Shown piece after piece: positions 16,510 through 25,400 of a stretch of 64,000 nucleotides of DNA (positions within the stretch are counted from its first letter, which is position 1; the number at the start of each line of letters is the position of its first letter). Source of the stretch: Piscinibacter sp. HJYY11 (GTDB taxonomy: Bacteria > Pseudomonadota > Gammaproteobacteria > Burkholderiales > Burkholderiaceae_C). The DNA lies in the NCBI RefSeq assembly GCF_016735515.1, contig NZ_JAERQZ010000002.1, positions 62,001 through 126,000 of the forward strand, given 5' to 3'. Both the position numbers and the translations under genes were made by a program. The notes beneath the pieces are model-generated. The model searched no databases. It had not been told where the DNA came from and saw only the letters and a list, made by a program, of their open reading frames with translations.

Positions 16510-18050
16510 TGATCAAGAAGTTCATAGACAAATTGCTCGGCAAGACCGCCAAGCCCGCGGTGCCCAAGGGCAAGCGCGTGGAAGTGCCTCTGGCTGAGCA
16601 CAACATCGACCTCAAGCTCGTCGACGACAACGCCATCCGCGTGGTCAAGACCCTGGCCGACGCTGGCTACGAGGCCTACATCGTGGGCGGCGCGGTGCGC
16701 GACCTCCTGCTGGGCCTGCGTCCGAAGGACTTCGACGTGGCGACCAACGCCACGCCCGAGCAGGTGAAGGCGCTGTTCCGCCGTGCTTTCATCATCGGCC
16801 GGCGCTTCCGCATCGTGCACGTGGTGTTCGGCCGTGGGCGCGAGCATGAAGTGATCGAGGTGTCGACCTTCCGCGCGGTGCTCGATGCCTCGGCCTCGGA
16901 GCAGGTGGCCGGCAACGAGAAGACCTCCAAGGCCGAGCTCGCCGACAAGCACCACGCGGTGGACGCGAGCGGCCGCGTGCTGCGCGACAACGTGTGGGGC
17001 CCGCAGATCGACGACGCCGCCCGCCGCGACTTCACTGTCAACGCGATGTACTACGACCCGCAGAAGCAGATCGTGGTCGACTACCACGGCGGCATCAAGG
17101 ACGCGAAGAAGAAGGTTCTGCGCATGATCGGCGATCCGGTCACGCGCTACCGCGAAGACCCGGTGCGCATCGTGCGCGTGGTGCGCTTCGCGGCCAAGCT
17201 CGGCTTCACGATCGACCCGAAGACACGCGCCCCGATCCGCGAGCTGGCAGGCCTGCTCGACGACGTGCCGGCCTCGCGCACCTTCGACGAGATGATCAAG
17301 CTCCTGCAGACCGGCCATGCGCTGGCGAGCATCGAAGAACTGCGCAACCAGGGCCTGGTGGGCGAGCGCACCGGCGTGTTCCCCATCCTCGACGTGGTGC
17401 TGGCCGATGCCAACAAGCACCCCGAGCGGCAGAAGTTCGTGGAGCTGGCGCTCGCGGACACCGACCGCAGGGTCAACGAAGGCAAGCCGGTCGCACCGAG
17501 CTTCATGCTCGCCTGCATGCTGTGGCACGACGTGCTCGACCGCTGGGAAAAGCTGAAGAAGAAGGGCGAGCCGCCGTTCCCGGCGCTGCAGCAGTCGGTG
17601 GATGCGGTGTTCGATGCACGCATCGGCGACATCTCCGGCCGCGGCAAGCTGGCCGCCGACATGCGCGAGATCTGGCTCATGCAGCCGCGCTTCGAGCGCC
17701 GCACCGGCAACGGCCCGTTCGCGCTCGTCGAGCAGCCTCGCTTCCGTGCGGGATTCGACTTCCTGCGCCTGCGGGCCGACGCGGGCGAGAGCGATCCGGA
17801 ACTCGCGCGCTGGTGGGAAGAGTTCTCGCTGGCCGACGAGGACAAGCGCGCACGCCTCATGGAGCAGGTGCGCGGGCCGGGCGGCTCGCGCAAGCGCACC
17901 CCGGCGCCGGCGGCTCCCGCGGCGGCCGAGGGCGACGCCGAGGGCGAAACCCTCGAGGCGAGCAGCGGCGACGCGCCTCGCAAGCGCCGCCGCCGGCGCC
18001 GCAAGCCCGCAGGCGCTGCCGGTACGGCCACGCCACCATCCAACGCCTGA
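16509..18050 (+). CDS. pcnB: Poly(A) polymerase I
   Basis: Adds 3' poly(A) tails that promote RNA decay. 513 residues. The class II nucleotidyltransferase head is intact: YIVGGAVRDLLLG (about 58-70), KDFDVATNA with the catalytic Asp pair, and the DFTVNAMYY and REDPVRIVRVVRFAAKLGF neck motifs that separate PAP from CCA enzymes. The ATG overlaps the HAD gene stop (TGATG). The C-terminus ends in a long Ala/Pro/Glu linker and a run of arginines and lysines (KRRRRRRKP), a probable RNA-binding tail. Confidence 0.96.
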   Translation: MIKKFIDKLLGKTAKPAVPKGKRVEVPLAEHNIDLKLVDDNAIRVVKTLADAGYEAYIVGGAVRDLLLGLRPKDFDVATNATPEQVKALFRRAFIIGRRFRIVHVVFGRGREHEVIEVSTFRAVLDASASEQVAGNEKTSKAELADKHHAVDASGRVLRDNVWGPQIDDAARRDFTVNAMYYDPQKQIVVDYHGGIKDAKKKVLRMIGDPVTRYREDPVRIVRVVRFAAKLGFTIDPKTRAPIRELAGLLDDVPASRTFDEMIKLLQTGHALASIEELRNQGLVGERTGVFPILDVVLADANKHPERQKFVELALADTDRRVNEGKPVAPSFMLACMLWHDVLDRWEKLKKKGEPPFPALQQSVDAVFDARIGDISGRGKLAADMREIWLMQPRFERRTGNGPFALVEQPRFRAGFDFLRLRADAGESDPELARWWEEFSLADEDKRARLMEQVRGPGGSRKRTPAPAAPAAAEGDAEGETLEASSGDAPRKRRRRRRKPAGAAGTATPPSNA

Positions 18051-18064
18051 CGCGCCGCCCCGTG

Positions 18065-18553
18065 GTGCCGTTGCTCGCCTATGTGGGCCTGGGCGCCAAT
18101 CTGGGCGACCCGGCGGAGGCCGTGCGCACGGCCGTCGACGCGCTGGGACGCATGCCGGCGAGCCGTGTCGAGGCGGTGTCAGGTCTGTACCGCAGCGCGC
18201 CCATCGACGCTGAAGGGCCGGACTTCATCAACGCCGTGGCGGCGCTGCACACCACGCTCACGGCGTATGAACTGCTCGCGCAGTTGCAGGCCATCGAAGC
18301 CGAGTTCGGCCGCGAGCGCCCTTACACCAACGCCCCGCGCACGCTCGACCTCGACCTGCTGCTCTACGGCGACCGCGAGATCGTGTCCGACGACCTCACC
18401 GTGCCGCATGCACGCATGCACGAGCGGGCCTTCGTGCTGAGGCCCTTGGCCGAGTTGACGGGCGAGACTTTTCCAATTCCGGGGCGCGGGCCCATCGCAA
18501 GCTTGCTCGAAGCCGTGTCGGCGCAACCCATCACGAAACTGGAGAACGAATGA
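18065..18553 (+). CDS. folK: 2-amino-4-hydroxy-6-hydroxymethyldihydropteridine pyrophosphokinase
   Basis: HPPK, the pyrophosphate transfer step of folate synthesis. 162 residues starting VGLGANLGDP, with the signature RTLDLDLLLYG (in APRTLDLDLLLYGDR) and PHARMHERAFVLRPLAEL that bind pterin, ATP and two Mg ions. The GTG at 18065 is chosen; a second GTG at 18062 is equally possible. It lies 14 bp after pcnB and overlaps the serine hydrolase gene by 4 bp (ATGA). Confidence 0.95.
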   Translation: MPLLAYVGLGANLGDPAEAVRTAVDALGRMPASRVEAVSGLYRSAPIDAEGPDFINAVAALHTTLTAYELLAQLQAIEAEFGRERPYTNAPRTLDLDLLLYGDREIVSDDLTVPHARMHERAFVLRPLAELTGETFPIPGRGPIASLLEAVSAQPITKLENE

Positions 18554-19749
18554 ACATGACCCGCACCCGGCTGCCCGAGCGTGCCTCGCCGCAGGAGGCG
18601 GGCTTCCGGCCCGAGGGCTTGGCCCGGCTGACGGCCGCCTTCCAGGAGCAGATCGACCGCCAGCGCATCCCGGGTGTCGTGGCGATGGTGGTGCGGGGCG
18701 GCAAGCTCGCCTACTTCGAGGCGCTGGGCCGGCGCGACCCCACGCAGCCCGACCCGATGCAGCGCGACAGCATCTTCCGCATCTACTCGATGACCAAGCC
18801 GGTAGTGTCGGTGGCGGCGATGATGCTGTTCGACGAAGGGCGGCTCTTCCTCCACGATCCGGTGGCGAAGTACCTGCCCGTGTTCAAGAGCGTGCAGGTC
18901 GGCACCGTGCGCGCCGACGGGCAGATCGACCTCACGCCGCCCGCGCGGGCGATGACGGTGCAGGACCTGCTGCGCCACACCTCTGGCCTGACCTACGAGA
19001 TCCTGGCCGAAGCGCCGATCCGCAAGCTCTACGCCCGCGCCAAGATCTACCGCCGCGACTGGACCAACGACGAGTTCAGCCACGCCCTGGCCCAGCTGCC
19101 GCTGATGTACCAGCCCGGCACGGTGTGGGACTACAGCCGCGCGACCGACCTGCTGGCGCGCGTGGTGGAGGTCGTATCGGGCGAGCCGCTGCGCGATTTC
19201 TTCGCACGGCGCATCTTCGGCCCGCTTCGCATGGTGGACACCGGCTTCCACGTGCCGGCGATGTCACACCCACGGCTAGCCGAACCGTTTGCGCAGGACC
19301 CCGACACCGGCGCCGACGTGCGAGTGCTCGAAGTGCGCGAGCCGGTGGCGATGGACATGGGCGGCGGCGGCCTCGTCTCGACCGCCACCGACTACGCCCG
19401 CTTCACTCAGATGCTGCTGAACAAGGGCGTGCTCGATGGGCAGCGGCTGCTCAGCCGCAAGACCGTCGAACTGATGACGAGCGACCACCTCGGCGCCATC
19501 CCGAGCGTCAACGACCTGCTGCCGCCGGGGCACGGCTTTGGCCTGGGGTTTGCTGTGCGTCTGCAAACAGGCATCGCGCCGGTGGCGGGCTCGGCCGGTG
19601 CCTACTTCTGGGGCGGCATGGCCGGCACGACCTTCTGGGTCGACCCGGCCGAGGACATGCACGCCGTGCTGATGGTGCAGGCGCCGGGTCAGCGCGACGA
19701 GGTGCGGGCCTTGTTCCGCAACCTGGTCTATGGCGCGATCGGCGATTGA
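18550..19749 (+). CDS. Serine hydrolase of the beta-lactamase / EstB family
   Basis: 399 residues with no signal peptide. Penicillin-binding-protein-like fold: nucleophile in SMTK (SIFRIYSMTKPVV, about residue 81), general base Tyr in DYSRATDLL (YxS variant), and HGFGLGF replacing the KTG triad. The lack of a signal peptide and of KTG argues for an esterase or transesterase of the EstB type rather than an antibiotic-inactivating beta-lactamase. It starts inside the folK stop codon, so it is coupled to folate synthesis transcription. The substrate is unknown. Confidence 0.9.
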   Translation: MNMTRTRLPERASPQEAGFRPEGLARLTAAFQEQIDRQRIPGVVAMVVRGGKLAYFEALGRRDPTQPDPMQRDSIFRIYSMTKPVVSVAAMMLFDEGRLFLHDPVAKYLPVFKSVQVGTVRADGQIDLTPPARAMTVQDLLRHTSGLTYEILAEAPIRKLYARAKIYRRDWTNDEFSHALAQLPLMYQPGTVWDYSRATDLLARVVEVVSGEPLRDFFARRIFGPLRMVDTGFHVPAMSHPRLAEPFAQDPDTGADVRVLEVREPVAMDMGGGGLVSTATDYARFTQMLLNKGVLDGQRLLSRKTVELMTSDHLGAIPSVNDLLPPGHGFGLGFAVRLQTGIAPVAGSAGAYFWGGMAGTTFWVDPAEDMHAVLMVQAPGQRDEVRALFRNLVYGAIGD

Positions 19750-19787
19750 GTTTGGTGACGATTCAGACAGAAAAAGGGCAGCTCGAC

Positions 19788-20141
19788 ATGACCGGCATTT
19801 CGATCCCATTGCAGACGGTGGTGCTGCTCGTGGCCTCGAACGTCTTCATGACGTTCGCCTGGTACGGGCACCTGAAGAGTCTGTCGGCGAGCCCCTGGTA
19901 CATCGCCGCGCTCGTGAGCTGGGGCATCGCGCTCTTCGAGTACCTGCTGCAGGTGCCGGCCAACCGCATCGGCTACAGCGGCGGCTTCACGCTTGCGCAA
20001 CTCAAGATCACGCAGGAGGTGATCACGCTCGCGGTCTTCGTGCCCTTTGCGATGTTCTACATGAAGGAGCCGTTCAAGCTCGACTACCTGTGGGCCGGCT
20101 TGTGCCTCGTCGGGGCCGTGTACTTCATCTTCCGCAGCTGA
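19788..20141 (+). CDS. DUF486 (DMT-like) small membrane protein
   Basis: 117 residues with four hydrophobic segments (about 8-25, 37-55, 76-92 and 98-115) and the family motifs SNVFMTFAWYGHLK and EYLLQVPANRIGY. The family is a four-TM relative of drug/metabolite transporters and probably dimerises; transport substrates are not known. Its stop shares one base with the ATG of the deoxynucleoside kinase gene. Confidence 0.9.
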   Translation: MTGISIPLQTVVLLVASNVFMTFAWYGHLKSLSASPWYIAALVSWGIALFEYLLQVPANRIGYSGGFTLAQLKITQEVITLAVFVPFAMFYMKEPFKLDYLWAGLCLVGAVYFIFRS

Positions 20142-20803
20142 TGGAAGAGCTGGGCCTCGAGCGCTTCCGTCACATCGCCATCGAAGGCCCGATCGGCGCG
20201 GGCAAGAGCTCGCTTGCCCGTCGCCTGGCGGCCCACCTTGGCGCCGAGCTGATGCTGGAAAAGGCCGAGGAGAACCCGTACCTCGAGCGCTTCTACGCCG
20301 ACGTGCCGGGCTATGCGTTCCAGACGCAGGTCTTCTTCCTGTTCCAGCGCATGCGCCAGGTGCGCGAGCTCGCGCAGCCCCGCCTGCTCGCGCCGGCGGT
20401 GGTCAGCGATTTCATGCTGGCGAAAGACGCACTCTTCGCCCGCATGAACCTGAGCGACGAGGAATACCACCTGTACAGCCAGATGTACGCCCAGGTGTCT
20501 GCGCAGCTGCCGCAGCCGGACCTCGTCATCTGGCTGCAAGCCACCCCGCACACGCTGATCCAGCGCATCAAGCAGCGTGGCATCGCGATGGAGCAGCGCA
20601 TTTCCCCCGAGTACTTGCAAAAGCTCTGCGATGCGTATGCCGACCACTTCCGGAGCTTCGAGGGGGCGCCGTTGATGGTGGTGAACAGCGAGAACTTCAA
20701 TCCGGTGGAGCGGGATGGGGATTTCCACGCGCTGGTCAACGCCTTGGCCCAGTTCCGAGGCCCCCGGGCGATGTTCGACCTGCGCCAGCCCGGCTCAGGG
20801 TGA
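20141..20803 (+). CDS. Deoxynucleoside kinase (deoxyadenosine/deoxyguanosine kinase family)
   Basis: 220 residues. P-loop GPIGAGKSS (16-24); ENPYLERFYAD and QTQVFFLFQRM line the nucleoside pocket; SDFMLAKDALFA and a late LID-type RIKQRGIAMEQRI are present. Phosphorylates salvaged deoxynucleosides to monophosphates. In Betaproteobacteria this gene normally follows folK and precedes panB. Here two genes separate it from folK and no panB follows. Nucleoside preference cannot be read from sequence. Confidence 0.93.
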   Translation: MEELGLERFRHIAIEGPIGAGKSSLARRLAAHLGAELMLEKAEENPYLERFYADVPGYAFQTQVFFLFQRMRQVRELAQPRLLAPAVVSDFMLAKDALFARMNLSDEEYHLYSQMYAQVSAQLPQPDLVIWLQATPHTLIQRIKQRGIAMEQRISPEYLQKLCDAYADHFRSFEGAPLMVVNSENFNPVERDGDFHALVNALAQFRGPRAMFDLRQPGSG

Positions 20804-20813
20804 ACCCCGGCGC

Positions 20814-20819
20814 TACACT
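20814..20819 (+). promoter_or_regulatory. Candidate -10 (TACACT) of the DUF47-pit operon
   Basis: TACACT with a CTGCGCC discriminator 77 nt upstream of the DUF47 ATG, in the gap after the kinase gene. No clear -35 or Pho box is seen. Confidence 0.4.
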
Positions 20820-20896
20820 CTGCGCCTTGTCGTTGTGACCGTTTCGTGACAGAGCCGCATCAAGCGGCCTCAAGACCCCCTCCCTGGAGAACAACC

Positions 20897-21544
20897 ATGT
20901 TGTTTGGCAAGCTGCTGCCACGCGAAGGCAATTTTTTTGAGCTTTTCAACCAGCATGCGAACTTCATCGTCGAAGGTGCCCGTGCCTTCATCTCGATGAT
21001 CGAGAACTACAGCAACCTCGACCAGCGTGAGAAGTACGCCAACCTGGTGGTGTCGGCCGAGCGTTCGGCCGACAAGGTGACCGCCGAGGTCAACCGGCTG
21101 CTGCACAAGACCTTCATCACGCCGATCGACCGTGAGCAGATCCACAGCCTGATCAATGCGATGGACGACATCGTCGACCTGCTGCAGGACGCGACCGAGA
21201 CCATGCAGCTCTACGACGTGAAGGCGATGACGGAAGAGGTGCTGCGCCTGGGTGACCTGAGTGCCAAGTGCTGCGAGCGCGTTCAGCACGCCGTCTCGCT
21301 GCTGCCCAAGCTGAGCCAGAGCGATGCGGCCGAGGCTGCCATCAAGACCTGCGAAGAGATTGACAAGCTCGAGTCGGACGCCGACCGGGTGATGCGCTCG
21401 GCGATGTCGAAGCTCTTCCGCGAAGAGACCGACGTGCGCGAGCTCATCAAGCTGAAGGCGATCTACGAGCAGCTCGAGTCCATCTCCGACCGCTGCGAAG
21501 ACGTGGCCAATCTCATCGAGGGCGTCGTCCTCGAAAATTCCTGA
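20897..21544 (+). CDS. DUF47 (PhoU-like) phosphate transport regulator
   Basis: 215-residue all-helical cytosolic protein of the PhoU_div family, starting MLFGKLLPREGNFFELFNQHA. The repeated acidic helices NAMDDIVDLLQDATE and ESISDRCEDVANLIEGVV resemble PhoU metal-binding E/DxxxD motifs. Such proteins pair with PiT transporters and are thought to tune phosphate uptake. An RBS (GGAG) lies 7-10 nt before the chosen ATG; an upstream start would add 17 non-conserved residues. It is followed 18 bp later by the permease gene. Confidence 0.94.
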   Translation: MLFGKLLPREGNFFELFNQHANFIVEGARAFISMIENYSNLDQREKYANLVVSAERSADKVTAEVNRLLHKTFITPIDREQIHSLINAMDDIVDLLQDATETMQLYDVKAMTEEVLRLGDLSAKCCERVQHAVSLLPKLSQSDAAEAAIKTCEEIDKLESDADRVMRSAMSKLFREETDVRELIKLKAIYEQLESISDRCEDVANLIEGVVLENS

Positions 21545-21562
21545 TCCCACCCGGAGCTTCGG

Positions 21563-22576
21563 ATGCAAACGATCCAGGTGGCGTTCTGGGTGGTGGCGAT
21601 GCTTGTCGTGCTCGCCCTCATGTTCGACTTCATGAACGGCTTCCACGACGCGGCGAACTCGATCGCGACGGTCGTGTCCACCGGCGTGTTGAAGCCGCAG
21701 CAGGCGGTGCTGTTCGCGGCCTTCTTCAACGTGCTGGCGATCATGGTGTTCCACCTCAACGTGGCGGCCACGGTGGGCAAGGGCATCGTCGACGCGGGCG
21801 TGGTCGACCACCACGTGGTCTTTGGGGCACTGATCGGGGCGATCACCTGGAACGTGATCACTTGGTGGTACGGCATCCCGTCGAGTTCCTCGCATGCCTT
21901 GATCGGCGGCATCTGCGGTGCGGTGATCGGCAAGGCCGGTGTCGGCGCGCTGATCGGCAAGGGTGTGCTGAAGGTGGTGGCCTTCATCTTCGTGTCGCCG
22001 CTGCTGGGCTTCATCCTGGGGTCGCTGCTGATGGTGGTGGTGGCCTGGGTCTGCCGGCGCAGCTCGCCGCTGCGCGTCGACAACTGGTTCCGGCGCTTGC
22101 AGCTGGTGTCGGCGGGGCTCTACAGCCTTGGCCATGGTGGCAACGACGCCCAGAAGACAATCGGCATCATCTGGATGCTGCTGATCGCGACCGGCTACTC
22201 GACGGTGGGCGACAAGCTGCCGCCGAACTGGGTGATCTGGTCCTGCTACCTCGCGATCGGCTTCGGCACGATGTTCGGGGGTTGGCGCATCGTGAAGACC
22301 ATGGGGCAGAAGATCACCAAGCTGAAGCCGGTAGGCGGCTTCTGTGCCGAGACGGGTGGGGCGATGACGCTCTTTCTCGCCACGGCGCTGGGCGTGCCGG
22401 TGTCGACCACCCACACCATCACCGGCGCCATCGTGGGCGTGGGGTCGGTGCGCAGCGCGTCCTCGGTGCGCTGGGGCGTGGCCGGCAACATCGTCTGGGC
22501 CTGGGTCTTCACCATCCCGGCCTCGGCCTTCGTGGCAGCCATCTTCTACTGGATCAGCCTGACGCTGTTCCCCTGA
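21563..22576 (+). CDS. pit: Inorganic phosphate transporter, PiT family
   Basis: 337-residue membrane permease with about ten TM segments. Two PiT signature repeats are visible: DFMNGFHDAANSIATVVSTGVL near the N-terminus, and SLGHGGNDAQKTIGIIWMLL in the second half, each with the GxNDA-type core, plus VSTTHTITGAIVGVG near the C-terminus. Couples low-affinity phosphate or metal-phosphate uptake to H+ or Na+. Co-transcribed with the DUF47 regulator. Confidence 0.95.
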   Translation: MQTIQVAFWVVAMLVVLALMFDFMNGFHDAANSIATVVSTGVLKPQQAVLFAAFFNVLAIMVFHLNVAATVGKGIVDAGVVDHHVVFGALIGAITWNVITWWYGIPSSSSHALIGGICGAVIGKAGVGALIGKGVLKVVAFIFVSPLLGFILGSLLMVVVAWVCRRSSPLRVDNWFRRLQLVSAGLYSLGHGGNDAQKTIGIIWMLLIATGYSTVGDKLPPNWVIWSCYLAIGFGTMFGGWRIVKTMGQKITKLKPVGGFCAETGGAMTLFLATALGVPVSTTHTITGAIVGVGSVRSASSVRWGVAGNIVWAWVFTIPASAFVAAIFYWISLTLFP

Positions 22577-22591
22577 CCGCACGCCACCGGA

Positions 22592-23038
22592 TCACTGGCT
22601 GATCTTGCGGCCTTCTTCCACCTGGTATTCGAAGTAGCGCTGGCCACCGTAAGCGATGGTGGCCATGAGCACGGTTGCCCCGATCCCCAGGCACAGCACG
22701 AGCGCGAACACCACACCCCAGCCCGCCTGGTGCTGCCGTCCTGCATTCGTGTTGTAGCGGGCGTTCCATTGCTCGTCGGGCGTCAGGCCATAAACGATGC
22801 CGGCCAGCATGGCGCCCGCCAGGGCCAAGCCGAGCAGTGGCACCAGCGCCCAGGAGAGGTGGTCATCCTGGCCAAGGGTGTAGGCACGCAGCACACCGTA
22901 GAGGCCGATGAGGGTGGGCACCGGCCAGAGCCACGCCCAGGGGTCGCGCGAGCCGTAGAGGTAGAAGCGGTGAAGCCCGAAGCCGCCGGCGATCAGGGCC
23001 AACCAGGCGGCCAGGGTCTTGGATTTGTAGGCGTTCAT
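22592..23038 (-). CDS. Small TM2-like membrane protein
   Basis: 148 residues with four hydrophobic segments. The N-terminus KSKTLAAWLALIAGGFGLHRFYLYG is typical of TM2-domain proteins (charged lead, Gly-rich helix, GxHRFYLG). The C-terminal part GWGVVFALVLCLGIGATVLMATIAYG is another TM helix followed by a short polar tail. Function unknown. It converges on pit with a 15-bp gap and is divergent from rpsP. Confidence 0.85.
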   Translation of the reverse strand: MNAYKSKTLAAWLALIAGGFGLHRFYLYGSRDPWAWLWPVPTLIGLYGVLRAYTLGQDDHLSWALVPLLGLALAGAMLAGIVYGLTPDEQWNARYNTNAGRQHQAGWGVVFALVLCLGIGATVLMATIAYGGQRYFEYQVEEGRKISQ

Positions 23039-23097
23039 GCGTGAGCGCTTGCGCGTTTCGGGTGCCGCGCCGGTGCGCCAAAGGGAGCCGGTGAGTT

Positions 23098-23257
23098 TAT
23101 AATGCGCGGTTTCGATGGCGGTGGGCCCTGAACCTCAGGGCCTGCGTATCTACGACATCGAGCCCATTGGCAGGAGTCTCACTTCTGCTTGTCGATCTGC
23201 CTGGCCCTGAGTGTCTCCTGTGGTGCGGTGGATGTTGTCAGGAATCGAGGAAACAAC
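23098..23257 (+). promoter_or_regulatory. rpsP operon promoter and leader
   Basis: Consensus TATAAT at 23098-23103 followed by GCGCGG. The predicted leader is about 150 nt and contains a perfect 8-bp hairpin GGCCCTGA-acc-TCAGGGCC (23124-23142). The rest of the leader shows no further strong structure by eye. Ends with RBS GAGG before the rpsP ATG. Confidence 0.6.
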
Positions 23258-23509
23258 ATGGTCGTGATTCGACTCGCACGTGGTGGCGCCAAGAAGCGCC
23301 CCTTCTACAACATCGTCGTCGCTGATTCGCGCAACCGTCGTGACGGCCGCTTCATCGAGCGCGTCGGCTTCTACAACCCCGTGGCTTCCGGCGCCGAGCA
23401 GCCGTTGCGCGTGGCTTTCGATCGCGTCGACTACTGGACCGGCAACGGCGCCCAGCTGTCGCCGACCGTGGCGCGCCTGGTGGCCGACGCCAAGGCCAAG
23501 GCGGCCTGA
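23258..23509 (+). CDS. rpsP: 30S ribosomal protein S16
   Basis: 83 residues: [40 protein letters not shown] and [21 protein letters not shown] are the full S16 core. Assembles early in the 5' domain of 16S rRNA. First gene of the conserved rpsP-rimM-trmD-rplS operon; rimM starts 8 bp downstream. Confidence 0.98.
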   Translation: MVVIRLARGGAKKRPFYNIVVADSRNRRDGRFIERVGFYNPVASGAEQPLRVAFDRVDYWTGNGAQLSPTVARLVADAKAKAA

Positions 23510-23517
23510 CGACGGCC

Positions 23518-24114
23518 GTGGCTTCCGCTGCACCGCCGGTCGGCACCCCAGCCGATTGGCCTGAAGACGCGGTGGAAGTCGGTCGCATCGTCGATGCCTG
23601 GGGTGTGAAAGGCTGGATCAAGGTCCAGCCTTTTGCATCTGATCCCCAGGCTTTGTTCTCGTCGAAACGCTGGTACCTCCAGCCGCCCGAGGACTCGGCC
23701 GTCAAGCGGCCCGCTGCCGCCAAACCGGCGGCAGCCTTCCCCTCCTTGCTCAAGATCACGCAGGCGAAGGACCACGGCGACGTCGTGGTCGCGCAGGTGC
23801 AGGAAGTCGAGGACCGCAGCGCGGCCGAAGCCCTGCGGGGCGGGCGCATCTTCATTGCGCGGTCCAGCTTTCCCACGGCCGATGCCGATGAGTACTACTG
23901 GGTCGACCTGATCGGCATGGCCGTGGTCAATCGAAAAGGCGAAGCCTTGGGCACCGTGGTCGGCTTGATCGACACCGGTCCGCACAGCGTCTTGCGCATC
24001 CAGCCGGCCGACGCCAAGGCGGAAGAGCGGCTCGTGCCCTTCGTCTCGGCCTATGTCGACGAGGTGAAGACGGCCGACAAGCTGATCACGGTCGATTGGG
24101 GCCTCGACTACTGA
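23518..24114 (+). CDS. rimM: Ribosome maturation factor RimM
   Basis: 198 residues; 30S assembly factor that binds S19 and the 16S head. N-terminal RimM domain (VEVGRIVDAWGVKGWIKVQPF, about 20-40) and C-terminal PRC-barrel (YYWVDLIGMAVV, LIDTGPHSVLRI, ERLVPFVSAYV). GTG start 8 bp after rpsP. The insert SAVKRPAAAKPAAAF at about 60-75 is a lineage-type loop between strands of the first domain. Confidence 0.96.
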   Translation: MASAAPPVGTPADWPEDAVEVGRIVDAWGVKGWIKVQPFASDPQALFSSKRWYLQPPEDSAVKRPAAAKPAAAFPSLLKITQAKDHGDVVVAQVQEVEDRSAAEALRGGRIFIARSSFPTADADEYYWVDLIGMAVVNRKGEALGTVVGLIDTGPHSVLRIQPADAKAEERLVPFVSAYVDEVKTADKLITVDWGLDY

Positions 24115-24126
24115 GGCTCGAGAAGC

Positions 24127-24879
24127 ATGCGCTTCGATGTCGTCACGATCTTTCCCGAGCTGTTCACTCCGCACCTGACGCAGGGGGTGACGCGCCGTGC
24201 CTTCGAGTCGGGGCAGGTCGACGTCCGCTTGTGGCCGTTGCGCGACCACGCCGACAACAACTACCGTCGTGTCGACGACCGCCCGTACGGCGGCGGGCCG
24301 GGCATGGTGATGCTGGTGGAGCCGCTCCAGAGGGCGCTGGCGGCGATCCGAGCGTCTCGTGCTGACCACGCGCCTGTGGTGCATTTCACGCCCACTGGTC
24401 GCCGATTGGACCAGTCGGTTGTGCAGGAATTCGCGCAAGGCGAGGGCGCCGTGCTGCTTTGCGGCCGCTACGAGGGCATCGATCAGCGCTTCATCGACCG
24501 CCACGTGGACATTGAATTGAGCCTGGGGGACTTCGTGCTTTCCGGCGGCGAAATCCCGGCCCTGAGCCTGCTGGACGCGGTGGCCCGCCTGCAAGACGGC
24601 GTGCTGAACGATGCACAGTCGCACCAGCAGGACAGCTTCTCCGACGGGCTGCTCGACTGCCCCCACTACAGCCGACCCGAAGTGCTGGAAACGCCCGAAG
24701 GCCCGGCGCCGGTGCCGCCGGTGCTGCTGTCCGGGCACCACGCGGCGATTGCCCGATGGCGGCGTGAGCAGTCGCTCGCCTTGACCGCCCGCCGCCGGCC
24801 TGACCTGATCGAGGCGGCCCGGGCGCGGGGCACGCTGTCGGCCGCGGATGAGAAGTACTTGCTCTCGCTTGGGCTATAA
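24127..24879 (+). CDS. trmD: tRNA (guanine-N1)-methyltransferase TrmD
   Basis: SPOUT enzyme that makes m1G37 in tRNAs, preventing frameshifting. 250 residues. [11 protein letters not shown] at the N-terminus, the trefoil-knot AdoMet motifs [15 protein letters not shown] and [16 protein letters not shown], and the conserved Asp in [19 protein letters not shown]. Length and order are standard. The stop codon overlaps the TATAAT that precedes rplS. Confidence 0.97.
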   Translation: MRFDVVTIFPELFTPHLTQGVTRRAFESGQVDVRLWPLRDHADNNYRRVDDRPYGGGPGMVMLVEPLQRALAAIRASRADHAPVVHFTPTGRRLDQSVVQEFAQGEGAVLLCGRYEGIDQRFIDRHVDIELSLGDFVLSGGEIPALSLLDAVARLQDGVLNDAQSHQQDSFSDGLLDCPHYSRPEVLETPEGPAPVPPVLLSGHHAAIARWRREQSLALTARRRPDLIEAARARGTLSAADEKYLLSLGL

Positions 24880-24880
24880 T
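24875..24880 (+). promoter_or_regulatory. rplS -10 box TATAAT overlapping the trmD stop
   Basis: Consensus TATAAT followed by CCCGGG; the predicted leader is about 85 nt and includes a small hairpin AGGTG-agc-CACCT (24910-24922). It would let rplS be made independently of rpsP-rimM-trmD. No -35 match at the proper distance. Confidence 0.5.
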
Positions 24881-24973
24881 CCCGGGTTTTCCGATCCTCT
24901 GCCCCGGAGAGGTGAGCCACCTGGCCACCCAGATCAATCAAGACCCGCGCTGGCACGATCACTAGGAGCATCT

Positions 24974-25327
24974 GTGGACCTCATCCAAACCCTCGAGCAA
25001 GAAGAGATTGCTCGCCTCGGCAAGAAGATCCCCGCGTTCGCCCCAGGCGACACCGTGATCGTCAGCGTCAACGTCGTTGAAGGCACCCGCAAGCGTGTCC
25101 AGGCCTACGAAGGCGTGGTCATCGCCAAGCGCAACCGTGGCCTCAATTCCAGCTTCATCGTGCGCAAGATCTCCAGCGGCGAAGGCGTGGAGCGTACGTT
25201 CCAGCTGTACAGCCCGCTGATCTCGAACATCGAAGTGAAGCGCCGCGGCGATGTGCGCCGTGCCAAGCTTTACTTCCTGCGCGACCGTTCGGGCAAGTCG
25301 GCTCGCATCAAGGAGAAGCTGGCCTGA
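24974..25327 (+). CDS. rplS: 50S ribosomal protein L19
   Basis: 117 residues starting [20 protein letters not shown] from a GTG with an AGGAG six bases upstream. L19 core [32 protein letters not shown] and [21 protein letters not shown] are intact. Located at the subunit interface. Last gene of the operon, followed by a strong terminator. Confidence 0.98.
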   Translation: MDLIQTLEQEEIARLGKKIPAFAPGDTVIVSVNVVEGTRKRVQAYEGVVIAKRNRGLNSSFIVRKISSGEGVERTFQLYSPLISNIEVKRRGDVRRAKLYFLRDRSGKSARIKEKLA

Positions 25328-25352
25328 TACCCCTGGTATCTGCCCCCTTCGG

Positions 25353-25380
25353 AAAGCCGCCCCTCACAGGGCGGCTTTTT
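25353..25380 (+). terminator. Rho-independent terminator of rplS
   Basis: AAGCCGCCC / GGGCGGCTT stem with a 6-nt loop and a run of five T residues. Confidence 0.92.
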
Positions 25381-25400
25381 CGTTTCCAATCCAATTCCGT

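Noticed and set aside
16994..18553. Apparent pcnB-folK fusion in one open frame
   Set aside because: The upstream part is a different frame inside pcnB. The pcnB frame itself is complete and stops before folK, so folK begins at its own GTG.
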